Source: Micromonospora sp. MH99 (lineage in GTDB: Bacteria > Actinomycetota > Actinomycetes > Mycobacteriales > Micromonosporaceae). From it: DNA of 64,000 nucleotides. A model generated the notes under the pieces. It did not search any database and was not told where the DNA came from. It saw nothing but the letters and a program-made list of their open reading frames with translations. Positions 1 through 8,898 of this stretch are shown piece by piece. Location: contig NZ_MUZA01000010.1 of NCBI RefSeq assembly GCF_021442385.1, positions 1 through 64,000 on the forward strand. Reading direction: 5' to 3'. The position numbers and the translations under genes are program-made. Every line of letters begins with the position of its first letter. Within the stretch, counting starts at the first letter, position 1.

Positions 1-177
1 GGGGGTGCCGCAGCCGGCGGGGGTGCGGCAGCGGCCGGCGGACTGGCCGCGGCCGCTGGCCCAATCGCCGCCGGCGTCGTGGTCGGGCAGGCCGCCGCGA
101 AGGCCGGCCCGGACGCGATCAGGAAGATCGGTGGTGCTGCTGCGGGCGCGAGCGGACCGACGGGAGCTGAGCAGTGA
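1..177 (+). CDS. C-terminal tail of an Ala/Gly-rich protein (partial, 5' end outside window)
   Basis: Frame 1 is open from the first base to a TGA at 175-177 and encodes a tail made almost only of Ala, Gly, Val and Pro, ending in GASGPTGAEQ. The stop overlaps the GTG start of the next gene (GTGA at 174-177), which implies translational coupling. In actinobacterial transfer clusters the gene before the SCO6880-like protein often encodes a large multi-pass membrane protein (TrbL/VirB6-like) with such a low-complexity tail, so that is the likely identity. No diagnostic domain lies inside the window, so the identity is inference from position and composition only. Confidence 0.5.
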   Translation, partial: GGAAAGGGAAAAGGLAAAAGPIAAGVVVGQAAAKAGPDAIRKIGGAAAGASGPTGAEQ

Positions 178-1646
178 CGACGACCGCAGCGCCGCCGAAC
201 CCGTCGCAGCAGCGCGCCTACGGCAACTGGCGCCGTGGCGTGTCGGCCGGGCTGTTCGGCCTGGGCACCATCGGCACGCTGATCATGTTCGGCCTGGCCC
301 TGCTGACCGTGTTGATGCTCGCCGTGTCGCTCGTGGCCGCCCTGCTGACCGCGCTGTGCGGTGCTGCCGTCCTGGTCCCGCTGGCCATCCGCGTCAACGG
401 GCGCACCGGACTTCAGGTCATGGCGGCACGGTTCGCGTGGTGGCGAGGGCGTTCACGACGACAGCACCTGTACCTGTCCGGCGTGGCCTCGAAGGTGACG
501 CAGACACACCAACTGCCCGGCATTCTGGCCCGTTCGCAGATCTACGAGGTCGAGACGGGCCGCTCCGGGCGCATCGGCGTGGTGGTCATCCCACAGTCGC
601 GGCACTACACCGTCACGCTGCGCTGCTACCCCGAGGGCATGGACCTGGTCGACCAGAGCGCCATCGACGCGCGTGTGGCACACCTGGCCGCCTGGCTGTC
701 CAACCTCAGCCGTGAACCGGGCCTGGTGCAGGCCGCGGTCACCGTGGAGAGCACCCCGGACCCGGGCACGCGGCTGGCCACGGAGGTCAACGACACCATG
801 TCGCCGCAGGCGCCGGAGCTGGCCCGCCAGGTCCTCCAGGAAGTGGTACGCAGCTACCCGGCCGGGTCGGCGACAGTGGAGACCCGGGTCTCGCTCACCT
901 ACACGCTGCCTCCGAACCGGCGGCAGCTCTCGCACGAGGACATGTGCCGGGAGGTCGCCGCCCGGCTGCCGAACCTGCACTCCGGGCTCTCGGCCGCCGG
1001 CGGCGGCGGCGTACGCCCGATGATGCCGCGGTCGCTCGTCCGGGCCGTACGCGCCGCGTACGACCCCGGCACGAGCATCGAACTGTCGCGTACCCCGGAC
1101 CTGGACCTCACCTGGGAGAACGCCGGCCCGGTCTCGGCGCGGGAGAGCTGGGACTACTACCGCCACGACTCCGGGGTCTCGAGGACCTGGGGCATGGTCG
1201 AGGCTCCCCGCGGTGTCACCTTCGCCAACACGTTCGCCCGGCTGACCGACCCCGACCCGCAACTGCTGCGCAAGCGGGTGTCACTGATCTACCGGCCGTA
1301 CTCGCCGGCCGAGTCGGCCAAGCTCGTCGAAGCGGACAAGCGCGACGCCCGGTTCAACGCCACGAAGAAGTCCCAGGCCACCGCCCGGGACCTGGCCGAC
1401 CTCAACGCGGCCGAGCAGGCCGCGCAGGAGGAGGCTTCCGGTGCCGGCGTCGTGCGCTTCACGGTGCTGGTCACCGCCACCGTCTCCTCGGTCGAGCAGC
1501 TCGACGAGGCGACCCGGATCGTCGACTCGCGGGCCGCCGAGGCGCGGCTCATGCTCCGCCCGATGTACGGGGCCCAGGCGGCGACCTTCGCCGCGACCCT
1601 GCCGACCGGGGTGGTGTTGCCCGTGCACGCCACCGTGCCGTTCTAG
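174..1646 (+). CDS. SCO6880-like membrane protein of a conjugation/type IV secretion-like cluster
   Basis: 490 residues. A basic N-terminus is followed by two closely spaced hydrophobic segments at about residues 24-48 and 50-72, then a long soluble domain with no transmembrane segments. This layout (PrgI/VirB3-like membrane hairpin plus large cytoplasmic domain) is typical of the actinobacterial SCO6880 family, which sits directly before a VirB4-like ATPase. Here that ATPase starts 12 bases after the stop, behind an AGGAGG-type ribosome-binding site at about 1646-1651. The GTG start overlaps the upstream stop. Its role is probably to anchor the VirB4-like ATPase to the transfer channel at the membrane. 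The family match is recognised from sequence character and gene order, not from a search. Confidence 0.7.
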   Translation: MTTTAAPPNPSQQRAYGNWRRGVSAGLFGLGTIGTLIMFGLALLTVLMLAVSLVAALLTALCGAAVLVPLAIRVNGRTGLQVMAARFAWWRGRSRRQHLYLSGVASKVTQTHQLPGILARSQIYEVETGRSGRIGVVVIPQSRHYTVTLRCYPEGMDLVDQSAIDARVAHLAAWLSNLSREPGLVQAAVTVESTPDPGTRLATEVNDTMSPQAPELARQVLQEVVRSYPAGSATVETRVSLTYTLPPNRRQLSHEDMCREVAARLPNLHSGLSAAGGGGVRPMMPRSLVRAVRAAYDPGTSIELSRTPDLDLTWENAGPVSARESWDYYRHDSGVSRTWGMVEAPRGVTFANTFARLTDPDPQLLRKRVSLIYRPYSPAESAKLVEADKRDARFNATKKSQATARDLADLNAAEQAAQEEASGAGVVRFTVLVTATVSSVEQLDEATRIVDSRAAEARLMLRPMYGAQAATFAATLPTGVVLPVHATVPF

Positions 1647-1658
1647 GAGGCGGACCTG

Positions 1659-3122
1659 ATGCCCCGATCCGTCATCCCGATCCGACGTCCCACCCGGTTC
1701 GGCTACGCCGGCCCCGGCGGCGGCCGGGTGTCCTGGGTCGAGTCGCCCACCGAGTACCGCGGGACCACGGTGCAGGTGTGCGGCTTGTGGCCGTTCGGCA
1801 CCGGCTCGTCCACCCCGACGATCGGCGCCCCGCTCGGCCGGCACCGCTACACCAACGCGACGGTGTGCTTCGACCCGATCTCCTGGTACGAACGTGCCAA
1901 GCTGATCAACAACCCGTCGGTGTGGATCCAGGCGGAACCGGCCATGGGCAAGTCCACAAGCGTGCGGCGGATGCTGCTGAGCCTGGTCGGGCAGGGCGTG
2001 ACCCCGCTGATCCTGGGCGACCTCAAACCCGACTACGCCGAACTGGTCGCCGCGCTCGGTGGGCGGGTGCTGCGCGTGGGTCCCGGCCTGCACCGGATCA
2101 ACCCGCTCGACATCGGCCCGTGGCAGCAGGTGCTGGCACACGTGCAGGACCCCAAGGAGATCGAGCAGCTACGTGCGGAGATCGTCGACCGTCGGCTCAA
2201 CGCCGCCCTGGTGCTGGCGACCCTGACGCGGGGCGCTCCGCTCGCGTCGGACGAGATAACCGTGCTGGCGGCGGCGCTGCGTTACCTGACCGAGCGGGAG
2301 AGCACCGCCCAGCCGCTGTTGTCGGACGTGCTGCGGGTCATCGAAGAGGCACCCATGCAGGTGCGGTGGGTGACCCTGTGGCACGACGACCACGACCTGG
2401 ACCGCTACCGCCTCGAGACAGAGAATCTGCGGCGTACGCTGCGGGCGCTGATCCACGGGCCGCTCGGCTCGACGGTCGAGGGCCACACCACCGCCTCGAT
2501 CGAGCTCGACACCACCGCGCTGTGCGTGGACATCTCCGGCATCAGCGAGACCAACCAGGCCCTGACCGCCGCCACCCTGGTCACCACCTGGGCGGCCGGC
2601 TTCGGTCAGGTCGAGGCCGCGCACCGGATGGCCGACCTGGGACTGGCCCCGCCGCGGCGGTTCTTCCTGGTCCTGGACGAGATGTGGCGCGCGTTGCGGG
2701 TCGGGCACGGCATGGTCGACCGCATCGACGCGCTGACCCGCCTGAACCGTTCCAAGGGCACCGGCACCGCGTTCATCACCCACTCGCTGGGCGACCTGCA
2801 GGCTCTGCCGAACGAGGAGGACCGCGCCAAGGCCCGCGGCTTCGCCGACCGGTGCGCGGTGCTCATGATCGGCGCCTGCTCGGAGCAGGAGCTCGACGCC
2901 GTCGCGCGGGTACGGCCCCTGTCGCAGGCCGAACGCAGCGAGGTGCTGTCGTGGTCGGCGCCGCCGTCGTGGACGACCGGGCCGGAGGACGAAGAGGTCC
3001 TGATCGGCCGCGGAAACTTCCTGATCAAGGTCGGGACCAGGCCCGGCATCCCGGTGCACCTGGAGCCCACCGAGATCGAGAAACAACTGGGCAACACCGA
3101 CTTCCGTTGGAAGCGCACATGA
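1659..3122 (+). CDS. VirB4-like ATP-binding protein of a conjugation/type IV secretion-like system
   Basis: 487 residues. A Walker A motif, EPAMGKST, lies at about 93-100 and a hydrophobic Walker B strand ending in FFLVLDEM at about 334-341. The spacing and the phrase LILGDLKPDY after Walker A fit the VirB4/TraC class of hexameric secretion ATPases. It would energise substrate transfer or pilus/channel assembly on the cytoplasmic side. ATG start with a good ribosome-binding site. The stop (3120-3122) overlaps the ATG of the VirD4-like gene by ATGA, so the two ATPases are probably made in a fixed ratio. It is shorter than proteobacterial VirB4 (about 800 residues), as is usual for the actinobacterial form. 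Confidence 0.82.
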   Translation: MPRSVIPIRRPTRFGYAGPGGGRVSWVESPTEYRGTTVQVCGLWPFGTGSSTPTIGAPLGRHRYTNATVCFDPISWYERAKLINNPSVWIQAEPAMGKSTSVRRMLLSLVGQGVTPLILGDLKPDYAELVAALGGRVLRVGPGLHRINPLDIGPWQQVLAHVQDPKEIEQLRAEIVDRRLNAALVLATLTRGAPLASDEITVLAAALRYLTERESTAQPLLSDVLRVIEEAPMQVRWVTLWHDDHDLDRYRLETENLRRTLRALIHGPLGSTVEGHTTASIELDTTALCVDISGISETNQALTAATLVTTWAAGFGQVEAAHRMADLGLAPPRRFFLVLDEMWRALRVGHGMVDRIDALTRLNRSKGTGTAFITHSLGDLQALPNEEDRAKARGFADRCAVLMIGACSEQELDAVARVRPLSQAERSEVLSWSAPPSWTTGPEDEEVLIGRGNFLIKVGTRPGIPVHLEPTEIEKQLGNTDFRWKRT

Positions 3123-4921
3123 GTCGAGCAGTGGGACCTGGCGGAAGCAGCGACTCCTCGGGCCTGATCGCCGGTGGCCTGGCCGTGCTCGCGCTGGCGG
3201 CGGCCGGGGCGGTGTGGCTTCCGTTGCGGCTGACCGAGCCACCCGGCTATCACGGCGAGGGCCTGTTCAGCGCCGCCGCGGCGCTGATCTCGGGCCGGAT
3301 CACGTGGACCGTCGCGTGCACCCTGGTGGCCGTCGGAGAGGTGCTGGTGGTGGCGGCGCTGGCAACCGGTGTGCTGCTGCTGACCAAGGGGCGCCGGCTC
3401 CGGGGCAGCCGGGTCGACGAGGCCGCGCGGCACATGGCCCGCCGCGGCGACCTGAAGCACCTGAGCCCGGACGGGGTCACCGCGTCCGCGAAGCGGCTGC
3501 GGGCCAGCCTGGCCGACGCCGGCACCATCGCCCCCGACGACGCCGGCGTCCTCATCGGACGCACCGTGGCCGGCGGTATGGAGCTGCGGCAGTCCTGGGA
3601 GGACATGGCCGTCGACATCTGGGGGCCCCGCACCGGTAAGACGACCGCCCGTGCGATCCCGGCCACCGTGTCCAACCCCGGGCCGACACTGGTCACCAGC
3701 GTCAAGGGCGACATCATCGACGCCACCCGGGAACTGCGCGCGACGCGCGGCGAGATCTGGGTGTTCGACCCGCAGCAGGTCTGGGGTCAGCCGCAGCAGC
3801 TGTGGTGGAACCCGCTCGGCGGGATCGCCACCATCACCGACGCGCGCCGGCTGGCCGAGCACTTCGCCTCGGCCGAGCGTGAGCCGGGCATGCAGCGCGA
3901 CGCGTTCTTCGACCCCAGCGCCGAGGAGCTGGTGGCCAATCTGCTGCTGGCGGCCGCGGTCGGCGGCCGGTCCATCCTCGAGGTGTACCGATGGGCGGTG
4001 AACCCGCGCGACGAGTCGCCGGCGGACATCCTCACCGGTGCGGGCTTCCAGTTGCCCGCCGACTCGATCATCGGTGTGGTCAACATGCCGGACCAGACCC
4101 GCGGCGGCGTCTACGCCGGCGCGCAGAAGATGCTCATGTGCCTGACCGAGCCGAGTGTCACCGCCTGGGTCAGCCCGCCGACCTCGTCGACGATCCGGGA
4201 GTTCCGCCCCGAGACCTTCGTGGCCACGTGCGACACCGTCTACCTGCTCAGCCAGGGCGGTCCCGGCTCACCGGCGCCACTGATCGCCGCGCTGACCGAC
4301 GCCGTGTTGCGGGCGGGGGAGCTGCGCGCCCGCGCCTCGCCGGGCCGGCGCCTCGACCCGCCGCTGATGTCGGTGCTCGACGAGGCGGCAAACATCTGCC
4401 GCATCCGCCAACTGCCGGCGCTGTACTCCTACTACGGCTCGCACGGCCTGCCGATCATCACCGTGCTGCAGTCGTACGCTCAGGGCATCGACGTGTGGGG
4501 TCGCGAAGGGATGCGCAAGCTGTGGTCGGCGGCGAACGTGCGCACCTACGGCGGTGGCGTCGCGGACCCGGAGTTCCTCGAGGAGCTGTCCCGCCTCATC
4601 GGTGAGCACGACGTCATGACCCGTTCCACGTCGACAAACGGCTCCGGCTTCGGTCAGCAGTCCGTGTCGCGGCAGACCCGCCGCCAGCGGGTGCTCGACG
4701 TCGCGGAGCTGCACGCGCTGCCCCGGGGCCGGATGGTGGTGTACAGCTCCGGTGCGCCGCCGGTGCTGGCCCGCACCGCCCCCTGGCAGACCGGTCCGTA
4801 CGCCGAGGCCATCAAGGCATCCATCGCCCGTTGGGACCCGGACAGCCGGAACGACTGGAGTCTCAAGGCCGACAACCCGCAAGTGCAGTCGTTCGACAAC
4901 CCCGTGCAGGAGCCGCGATGA
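3119..4921 (+). CDS. VirD4/TraD-like type IV coupling ATPase
   Basis: 600 residues. Two transmembrane segments at about 16-38 and 59-86 precede a RecA-like ATPase domain: Walker A GPRTGKTT near 169-176, the VTSVKGDII strand, Walker B LMSVLDEA near 416-423, and the TVLQS segment shortly after. This is the usual order of VirD4/TraG coupling proteins, which bring DNA or protein substrates to the transfer channel. The reading frame stays open far upstream (from 944), but the ATG at 3119 overlaps the previous stop and immediately precedes the membrane segments, so it is the chosen start. The stop overlaps the ATG of the DUF4913 gene. No relaxase gene is visible in the window. Confidence 0.85.
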   Translation: MSRAVGPGGSSDSSGLIAGGLAVLALAAAGAVWLPLRLTEPPGYHGEGLFSAAAALISGRITWTVACTLVAVGEVLVVAALATGVLLLTKGRRLRGSRVDEAARHMARRGDLKHLSPDGVTASAKRLRASLADAGTIAPDDAGVLIGRTVAGGMELRQSWEDMAVDIWGPRTGKTTARAIPATVSNPGPTLVTSVKGDIIDATRELRATRGEIWVFDPQQVWGQPQQLWWNPLGGIATITDARRLAEHFASAEREPGMQRDAFFDPSAEELVANLLLAAAVGGRSILEVYRWAVNPRDESPADILTGAGFQLPADSIIGVVNMPDQTRGGVYAGAQKMLMCLTEPSVTAWVSPPTSSTIREFRPETFVATCDTVYLLSQGGPGSPAPLIAALTDAVLRAGELRARASPGRRLDPPLMSVLDEAANICRIRQLPALYSYYGSHGLPIITVLQSYAQGIDVWGREGMRKLWSAANVRTYGGGVADPEFLEELSRLIGEHDVMTRSTSTNGSGFGQQSVSRQTRRQRVLDVAELHALPRGRMVVYSSGAPPVLARTAPWQTGPYAEAIKASIARWDPDSRNDWSLKADNPQVQSFDNPVQEPR

Positions 4922-5430
4922 CCACGCCCACCGGCCAGAGCGATTCGGAGAGGGCCGTGGCCGAGCTGTCCGCACTCCTGGAGCGGTTGTCCGGTGCCCT
5001 GCCGCGCGGCGACACGCAGCCCGAACCGCAGGCAGCCGCGGGCGCTGCCGCACAGCCGCCGCAGGCCGTCGACGAGGTGCCGGAGCCGGCGTTCCGCAAC
5101 CTCGACGACTTCATGCGGCTGTATCTGGCCGAGGTCGTCGAGCGCCGCGTCCTGAGCGGGCCCAAGAGCGGCATCTACTGGTGCGACAGGTGGTGGGCGC
5201 ACCCGGAGGCGATCTCGCGCTTCTACGCGATGTGGCGCGAATGGGAGAAGGCCCGCATCGACGACACCATGAGCACCTGGTGGCTGCACCACCTCGATCC
5301 GCACCTGATGACCATGACGACCGAGTACGGGCCGTTCGCCAAATGCGAACCTGGCCGGCACACCGAGCCCAAGACCCTGCCGGCCGTCGCCGCTCCGCGT
5401 TCGGTCCTCGATCAGCTGCCCGAGGGCTGA
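4918..5430 (+). CDS. DUF4913 domain protein
   Basis: 170 residues. The first 55 are polar and Ala/Pro-rich (likely disordered). From about residue 57 a compact domain carries the Trp/His-rich core characteristic of DUF4913 proteins: YWCDRWWAHPEA at 87-98, then FYAMWREWE and WWLHHLDPH. The family has no assigned function but repeatedly follows TraD-like genes in actinobacterial transfer clusters, and here its ATG overlaps the coupling-protein stop. A role as an accessory or substrate-recognition factor for the transfer system is inference. An upstream in-frame start at 4831 is possible but would read into the coupling-protein gene and lacks a ribosome-binding site. Confidence 0.75.
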   Translation: MTTPTGQSDSERAVAELSALLERLSGALPRGDTQPEPQAAAGAAAQPPQAVDEVPEPAFRNLDDFMRLYLAEVVERRVLSGPKSGIYWCDRWWAHPEAISRFYAMWREWEKARIDDTMSTWWLHHLDPHLMTMTTEYGPFAKCEPGRHTEPKTLPAVAAPRSVLDQLPEG

Positions 5431-5463
5431 GCGCCGGGACGGCCCCACCGCGGCCCGTACCGG

Positions 5464-6690
5464 CTAGCCGAGGGCCGGGTGGAACGCCAGCGCGGTGCTG
5501 TCCGACGGGCCGGCGGCGAGGCCCCCGTGAACCGTGACGGCCACCGGAGCCACCCCGGGCGACACTTCCCTGTCCGTGCCGGTGCGCGCGTCGAGGACCA
5601 CTGCGGCGTCGTTCACCGTGCCGTAGACCGCGCCGTGCCACGCCGCTGTCATCCGCGGGGCGCGGCGACCCGTCGCGGGCAGCTGCCACAGGTCGTCTCC
5701 GGAGGTGGAGTCCAGGGCGAACAGCGGCTGTGAGTTGCCGATCGCGCACACCGTGACCGCTGCCTCGTCGTAGGAGCAGCGCAGCCCCGCCCCGTACTCG
5801 CCCTTCGTGCGGTTGACCAGGGTGCCGTCCTTCTTGATGAGCGTGTAGAAACGCTTGCCGTCGGTCTGCTTACCCACCGCGACGATGAAGGACGGGCCGC
5901 CGGCGGCGAGTTCGGCGTCGGCGACCGAGAGCGCCGACCAGCGCTTGGCGCCGTCGAGCAACGCGAGTCCGGTGATGGACCGGCGGTAGCCGGCGTCCGG
6001 GGCGGTGAGGCCGACGACGGTGTCCCCCAGCAGTGCCGAGGCGTCGAAGTCGTTGTCGCGCCAGAGGGTGCTGCCGGTGCTGACGTCGACGGCCACCGTC
6101 ACCTGCTTACCGATGCCGAGCACCACGGCGGAGCCGCGACCGCCGATCGCGCGGACGTAGTCGCGGGAGACCAGGCTGAAGTCGCCCTCGGCCGGTTTGG
6201 CGTCCACCGTGATGGTCTTCGTCAGCCGGCCGTCGGTCGCATCGATCACGAGCAGCTCGACGGCCTGCCGGGCCGCGACGGTGCCGGAGGCGGGGATCTC
6301 CACCGCGTACGGCACGACCACCGCGGGCCGTCCGGAGAGGTCGAGCAGCACGGGCCGGTGCCCGGCGGCGGCCGGGTTGCGGGTGATCGGTGACTGCTCC
6401 GGCGTGAGCACCGACAGGCGGCGTCCGCTGCCCACCTCCACCACTGTGGTCTGGGCGTCACCGGCCATGAACGCTGTGGTGCCGTGCAGGAGCACGTCGC
6501 CGGGGCGGGCCTCGCCCAGCGCGGTACCGGTGGGCGAGAACCGGGTCGGCGGGTCGAACGTCGGCATCGACGGGGTGGCGGCGGTGGCCGACGCGGCTGG
6601 CGGTGACGGCGGGTCGTCCTTGCTGCACGCGGCGGTCGTCGCCGCGAGCGCAACAATCACCGCCGCCGTCTGGAGCCGCACTCTCACCAC
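5464..6690 (-). CDS. Lipoprotein with PQQ-like beta-propeller repeats
   Basis: 408 residues. The N-terminus is a lipoprotein signal: basic start, hydrophobic stretch, and lipobox ending in cysteine at residue 22 (AATTAACSK). The mature protein starts with a Pro/Ser-rich linker, followed by repeated blocks of the kind VVLDARTGT, VAVDVSTGSTLWR and LFALDSTSGDDLW. These are typical of PQQ-like (WD-like) beta-propeller repeats. It is probably an extracytoplasmic, membrane-anchored binding or scaffold protein; ligand unknown. It converges on the DUF4913 gene with a 33-base gap and starts with GTG. It is not part of either neighbouring operon. Confidence 0.75.
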   Translation of the reverse strand: MVRVRLQTAAVIVALAATTAACSKDDPPSPPAASATAATPSMPTFDPPTRFSPTGTALGEARPGDVLLHGTTAFMAGDAQTTVVEVGSGRRLSVLTPEQSPITRNPAAAGHRPVLLDLSGRPAVVVPYAVEIPASGTVAARQAVELLVIDATDGRLTKTITVDAKPAEGDFSLVSRDYVRAIGGRGSAVVLGIGKQVTVAVDVSTGSTLWRDNDFDASALLGDTVVGLTAPDAGYRRSITGLALLDGAKRWSALSVADAELAAGGPSFIVAVGKQTDGKRFYTLIKKDGTLVNRTKGEYGAGLRCSYDEAAVTVCAIGNSQPLFALDSTSGDDLWQLPATGRRAPRMTAAWHGAVYGTVNDAAVVLDARTGTDREVSPGVAPVAVTVHGGLAAGPSDSTALAFHPALG

Positions 6691-7104
6691 TGGATCCCCG
6701 TCTCCCGCGATCGTCCCCGGCGCCGAAGCATAGCAACGGGCATCGATCAGAAGGGTGTTCGCCGAGGTCCGCTGCCGTGTCGGCCGGTCGACGAGGGCCG
6801 GATCGGCGGTGACGCCGCTGCGCTGGCTTTCCGGCCTGTCGTGAGTGGACAGGTCGATCTATGCTCAGCTCTGCACGCACCGTGAGCGGATTCGGCAGCT
6901 GGCCACCGCAGGGGCGTGCCGGTGCAGTCGTGCGTTCGGGGGAGGGCGCCGCATGAGTCTGCTGTGCGTGGACCGCTGGGGCGCCACCGGTGCTGCCGCA
7001 CGCCGCCAGCCTCGTCCTGCCAGTCGCGTCGATGAGCGTCCCATGAGCTACGAGGCCATGACCTTCCCCCCTGGCGTAAGGATGTTGGACATGGAGGCAA
7101 CAAG
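6691..7104. other. Non-coding stretch upstream of the 7105-13146 cluster
   Basis: 414 bases between the divergent lipoprotein gene and the small gene at 7105. It must hold the promoters for both directions. The best visible -10-like hexamer on the + strand is TATGCT at 6860-6865, with only a poor -35 upstream. A short frame starting ATG at 6954 (about 51 codons, ending at 7108) follows a purine-rich GGGGAGGG and could be a leader peptide, but nothing else supports it. No repeat or RNA gene was seen. Confidence 0.3.
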
Positions 7105-7440
7105 GTGACGAAGGTGTCGGATTCCTGGGGATGCATGCTCAGCACGCACCGATACCGCTGGAACGAGCGGGACGAATCGGTACGGGAGAACCTCACCTTC
7201 GCGGAACAGGCCGCCCTGTCCCGCAGGACGTTGGCGGGCGAGGGCGACGCCGAGCCACCGCGACCCGTCGAGATCGCCAGCACCGAGGCGCTCGTGGCCG
7301 CGTCCCTGCTCCGGGAGTTGTCGGCCCGGCTCCGCCACGACGTCACCACCGACGCGGTGAGCACGGACGCCGTGCAACTGGCCGACGTGGCCGACGAACT
7401 CGTCGCCCGGCTCTACGCAGCGACGGGAATGCGTGGCTGA
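7105..7440 (+). CDS. Small conserved-looking unknown protein, first gene of the cluster
   Basis: 111 residues, function not recognised. GTG start with GGAGG seven bases upstream, a good initiation site. The N-terminal part (TKVSDSWGCMLSTHRYRWNERDE) is aromatic and charged. The second half is predicted helical and rich in Ala, Leu, Glu and Asp, and contains a repeated phrase (TTDAVSTDAVQLADVADELVA). No signal peptide or membrane segment. It is encoded on the same strand as the following glycosyltransferase with a 141-base gap, so it may be an independent leader gene or a small regulator of the cluster. The reverse strand is also open here, but codon bias and the ribosome-binding site favour this reading. 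Confidence 0.5.
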   Translation: MTKVSDSWGCMLSTHRYRWNERDESVRENLTFAEQAALSRRTLAGEGDAEPPRPVEIASTEALVAASLLRELSARLRHDVTTDAVSTDAVQLADVADELVARLYAATGMRG

Positions 7441-7581
7441 CCTTCGCCACCACCGCGCGCAGGTCCCGCGCAGATTGGCGTACGCCTCGGCGACATGGAC
7501 CCGGCGCGACCGCGCGCCGGATGGTTCCGGTGCCCTGACCGCCGACCAGGTATCCGCAGACACCAGAAGAGGGCAGCAGAG

Positions 7582-8898
7582 ATGACAGTGCCATTGCCGC
7601 CGGCCCGGGCGGAGGCGCAGACCCGGCCGTTGAACGTGCTCACGCTGTGCGACAAGTGGATCGGCGGCGGCCCGATCGCCGTCAACCGGGAGATCTCCAT
7701 AGCGCTCGCGGAGCTCGGGCACCGGGTGACTACCCGGGTGAGTGTCCCCTCGCCGTCGCATCCCCTGGTCGACATCCAGGTGCTCGACCCGGTCCCCGGG
7801 GTGTCCGACACGCGGGCGCAGTTGCTCCGGGCGGACCGGCTGCCGGCGGACGTCGACGTCATCATGGGCCACGGCCGATTCTCCGGTGGGGCGGCCTCCT
7901 ACCTGCGCGACAACTTCTACCCGCACGCGAAGGTGGTGCACTTCGTCCACGTGACGGCGGACGAGATGGACCGCGGCCGCGGCGAACCGTTGGAGTCGAA
8001 CCAGCACACCGAGACCGAACGCGCCCTGGTGTCCCGTGCCGACCTGGTGGTCGGGGTGGGCCCGCTGCTGACCGACGAGGGCCGCCGCCTGGCCCGGATG
8101 TGTGAGAAGCCGCCCCCGGTGGTGCAGATGACGCCCGGGGTGATCCTGGAGACGCCACCCCGGTACGACCCCGAGCAGACCCGGCTGAACCTGCTGGTCT
8201 TCACGCGTACCGACGACCGCCTCAAGGGGGCCGACATCGCCGCGGCCGCGGTGGGCGAACTGCACAAGCGCGGCATGGACGTACGGCTGACGATGCTGGG
8301 GGCGCACAAGTCCGACGTCGCGGAGCAGGAACGCGTGCTGTCCGACATCGCCGGCTTCCCGGTCCGGGTCCGGGGTTACACCTCCGACCCGAGCGTCATG
8401 GCCGCCGAACTCCGTGGGGCGGACATGGTGATCCACGCGGCACGGCACGAGGACTTCGGCCTGGCCCCACTGGAGGCCGCCGGGCACGGTGTGCCTGTCC
8501 TGGTCGGGAACCACACCGGAGTCGGGATGTTCCTCGGCGACCCGAAGGAGGTGCCTGCGGCTCTGGGCGCACCGTCGGTGGTGAACACCCGGGGAACCTC
8601 GGAGGCGACACTGCCCACCGTGTGGGCCGACCACGCCGAGGCCGTCCTGAAGGATCTGCCGGAGGCCCGGCGTCGGGCCACCGACCTGCGGGAGCACCTC
8701 GGGCAGAACCACACCTGGCGACACGCCGCCGAAGGGGTTGTCGAGAACATCCGGACCCTGGCGCCACCCACGCGCAGCACCACCGCCGCCGCGACTGCCG
8801 CGTTGCAGGTCGCTCACCAGCAGACTCGTCCGCCGGCCGTGGCGCCCCGCCGGCCGCAGGGATGGCAGGAGGCCTTCCGGCCGGGACGCGGCCGGTGA
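7582..8898 (+). CDS. GT4-type glycosyltransferase (GT-B fold)
   Basis: 438 residues from the ATG at 7582. The frame is open from 7495, but this ATG is the first start compatible with the conserved N-terminus. The N-terminal Rossmann domain begins with LNVLTLCDKWIGGGPIAVNRE, the glycine-rich acceptor-site loop of GT-B enzymes. The C-terminal donor domain contains LLVFTRTDDRLKGAD and the signature HEDFGLAPLEAAGHGVPVLV, matching the E-x7-E donor-binding motif of GT4 transferases. The last 45 residues are Pro/Ala/Arg-rich and probably disordered. It likely transfers a sugar from a nucleotide donor; the acceptor is unknown. The stop overlaps the GTG of the HAD gene (GTGA), so the two are coupled. 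Confidence 0.8.
   Translation: MTVPLPPARAEAQTRPLNVLTLCDKWIGGGPIAVNREISIALAELGHRVTTRVSVPSPSHPLVDIQVLDPVPGVSDTRAQLLRADRLPADVDVIMGHGRFSGGAASYLRDNFYPHAKVVHFVHVTADEMDRGRGEPLESNQHTETERALVSRADLVVGVGPLLTDEGRRLARMCEKPPPVVQMTPGVILETPPRYDPEQTRLNLLVFTRTDDRLKGADIAAAAVGELHKRGMDVRLTMLGAHKSDVAEQERVLSDIAGFPVRVRGYTSDPSVMAAELRGADMVIHAARHEDFGLAPLEAAGHGVPVLVGNHTGVGMFLGDPKEVPAALGAPSVVNTRGTSEATLPTVWADHAEAVLKDLPEARRRATDLREHLGQNHTWRHAAEGVVENIRTLAPPTRSTTAAATAALQVAHQQTRPPAVAPRRPQGWQEAFRPGRGR

Noticed and set aside
944-3118. A 725-codon open stretch in frame with, and upstream of, the VirD4-like gene
   Set aside because: Arg/Gly/Pro-rich shadow of the two preceding genes in a GC-rich genome. The real start at 3119 has the ATGA overlap and the membrane segments.
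6954-7108. A 51-codon peptide upstream of the 7105 gene
   Set aside because: It has a purine-rich upstream sequence but no family resemblance, and it overlaps the next start by four bases. It is mentioned only within the non-coding entry.
7048-8817. Long open frames on the reverse strand of the GT4 gene, and similar ones at 44455-46053, 53594-55561 and 57610-59895
   Set aside because: Composition (His, Gly, Arg, Gln-rich) and lack of domains mark them as antisense shadows of recognised genes.
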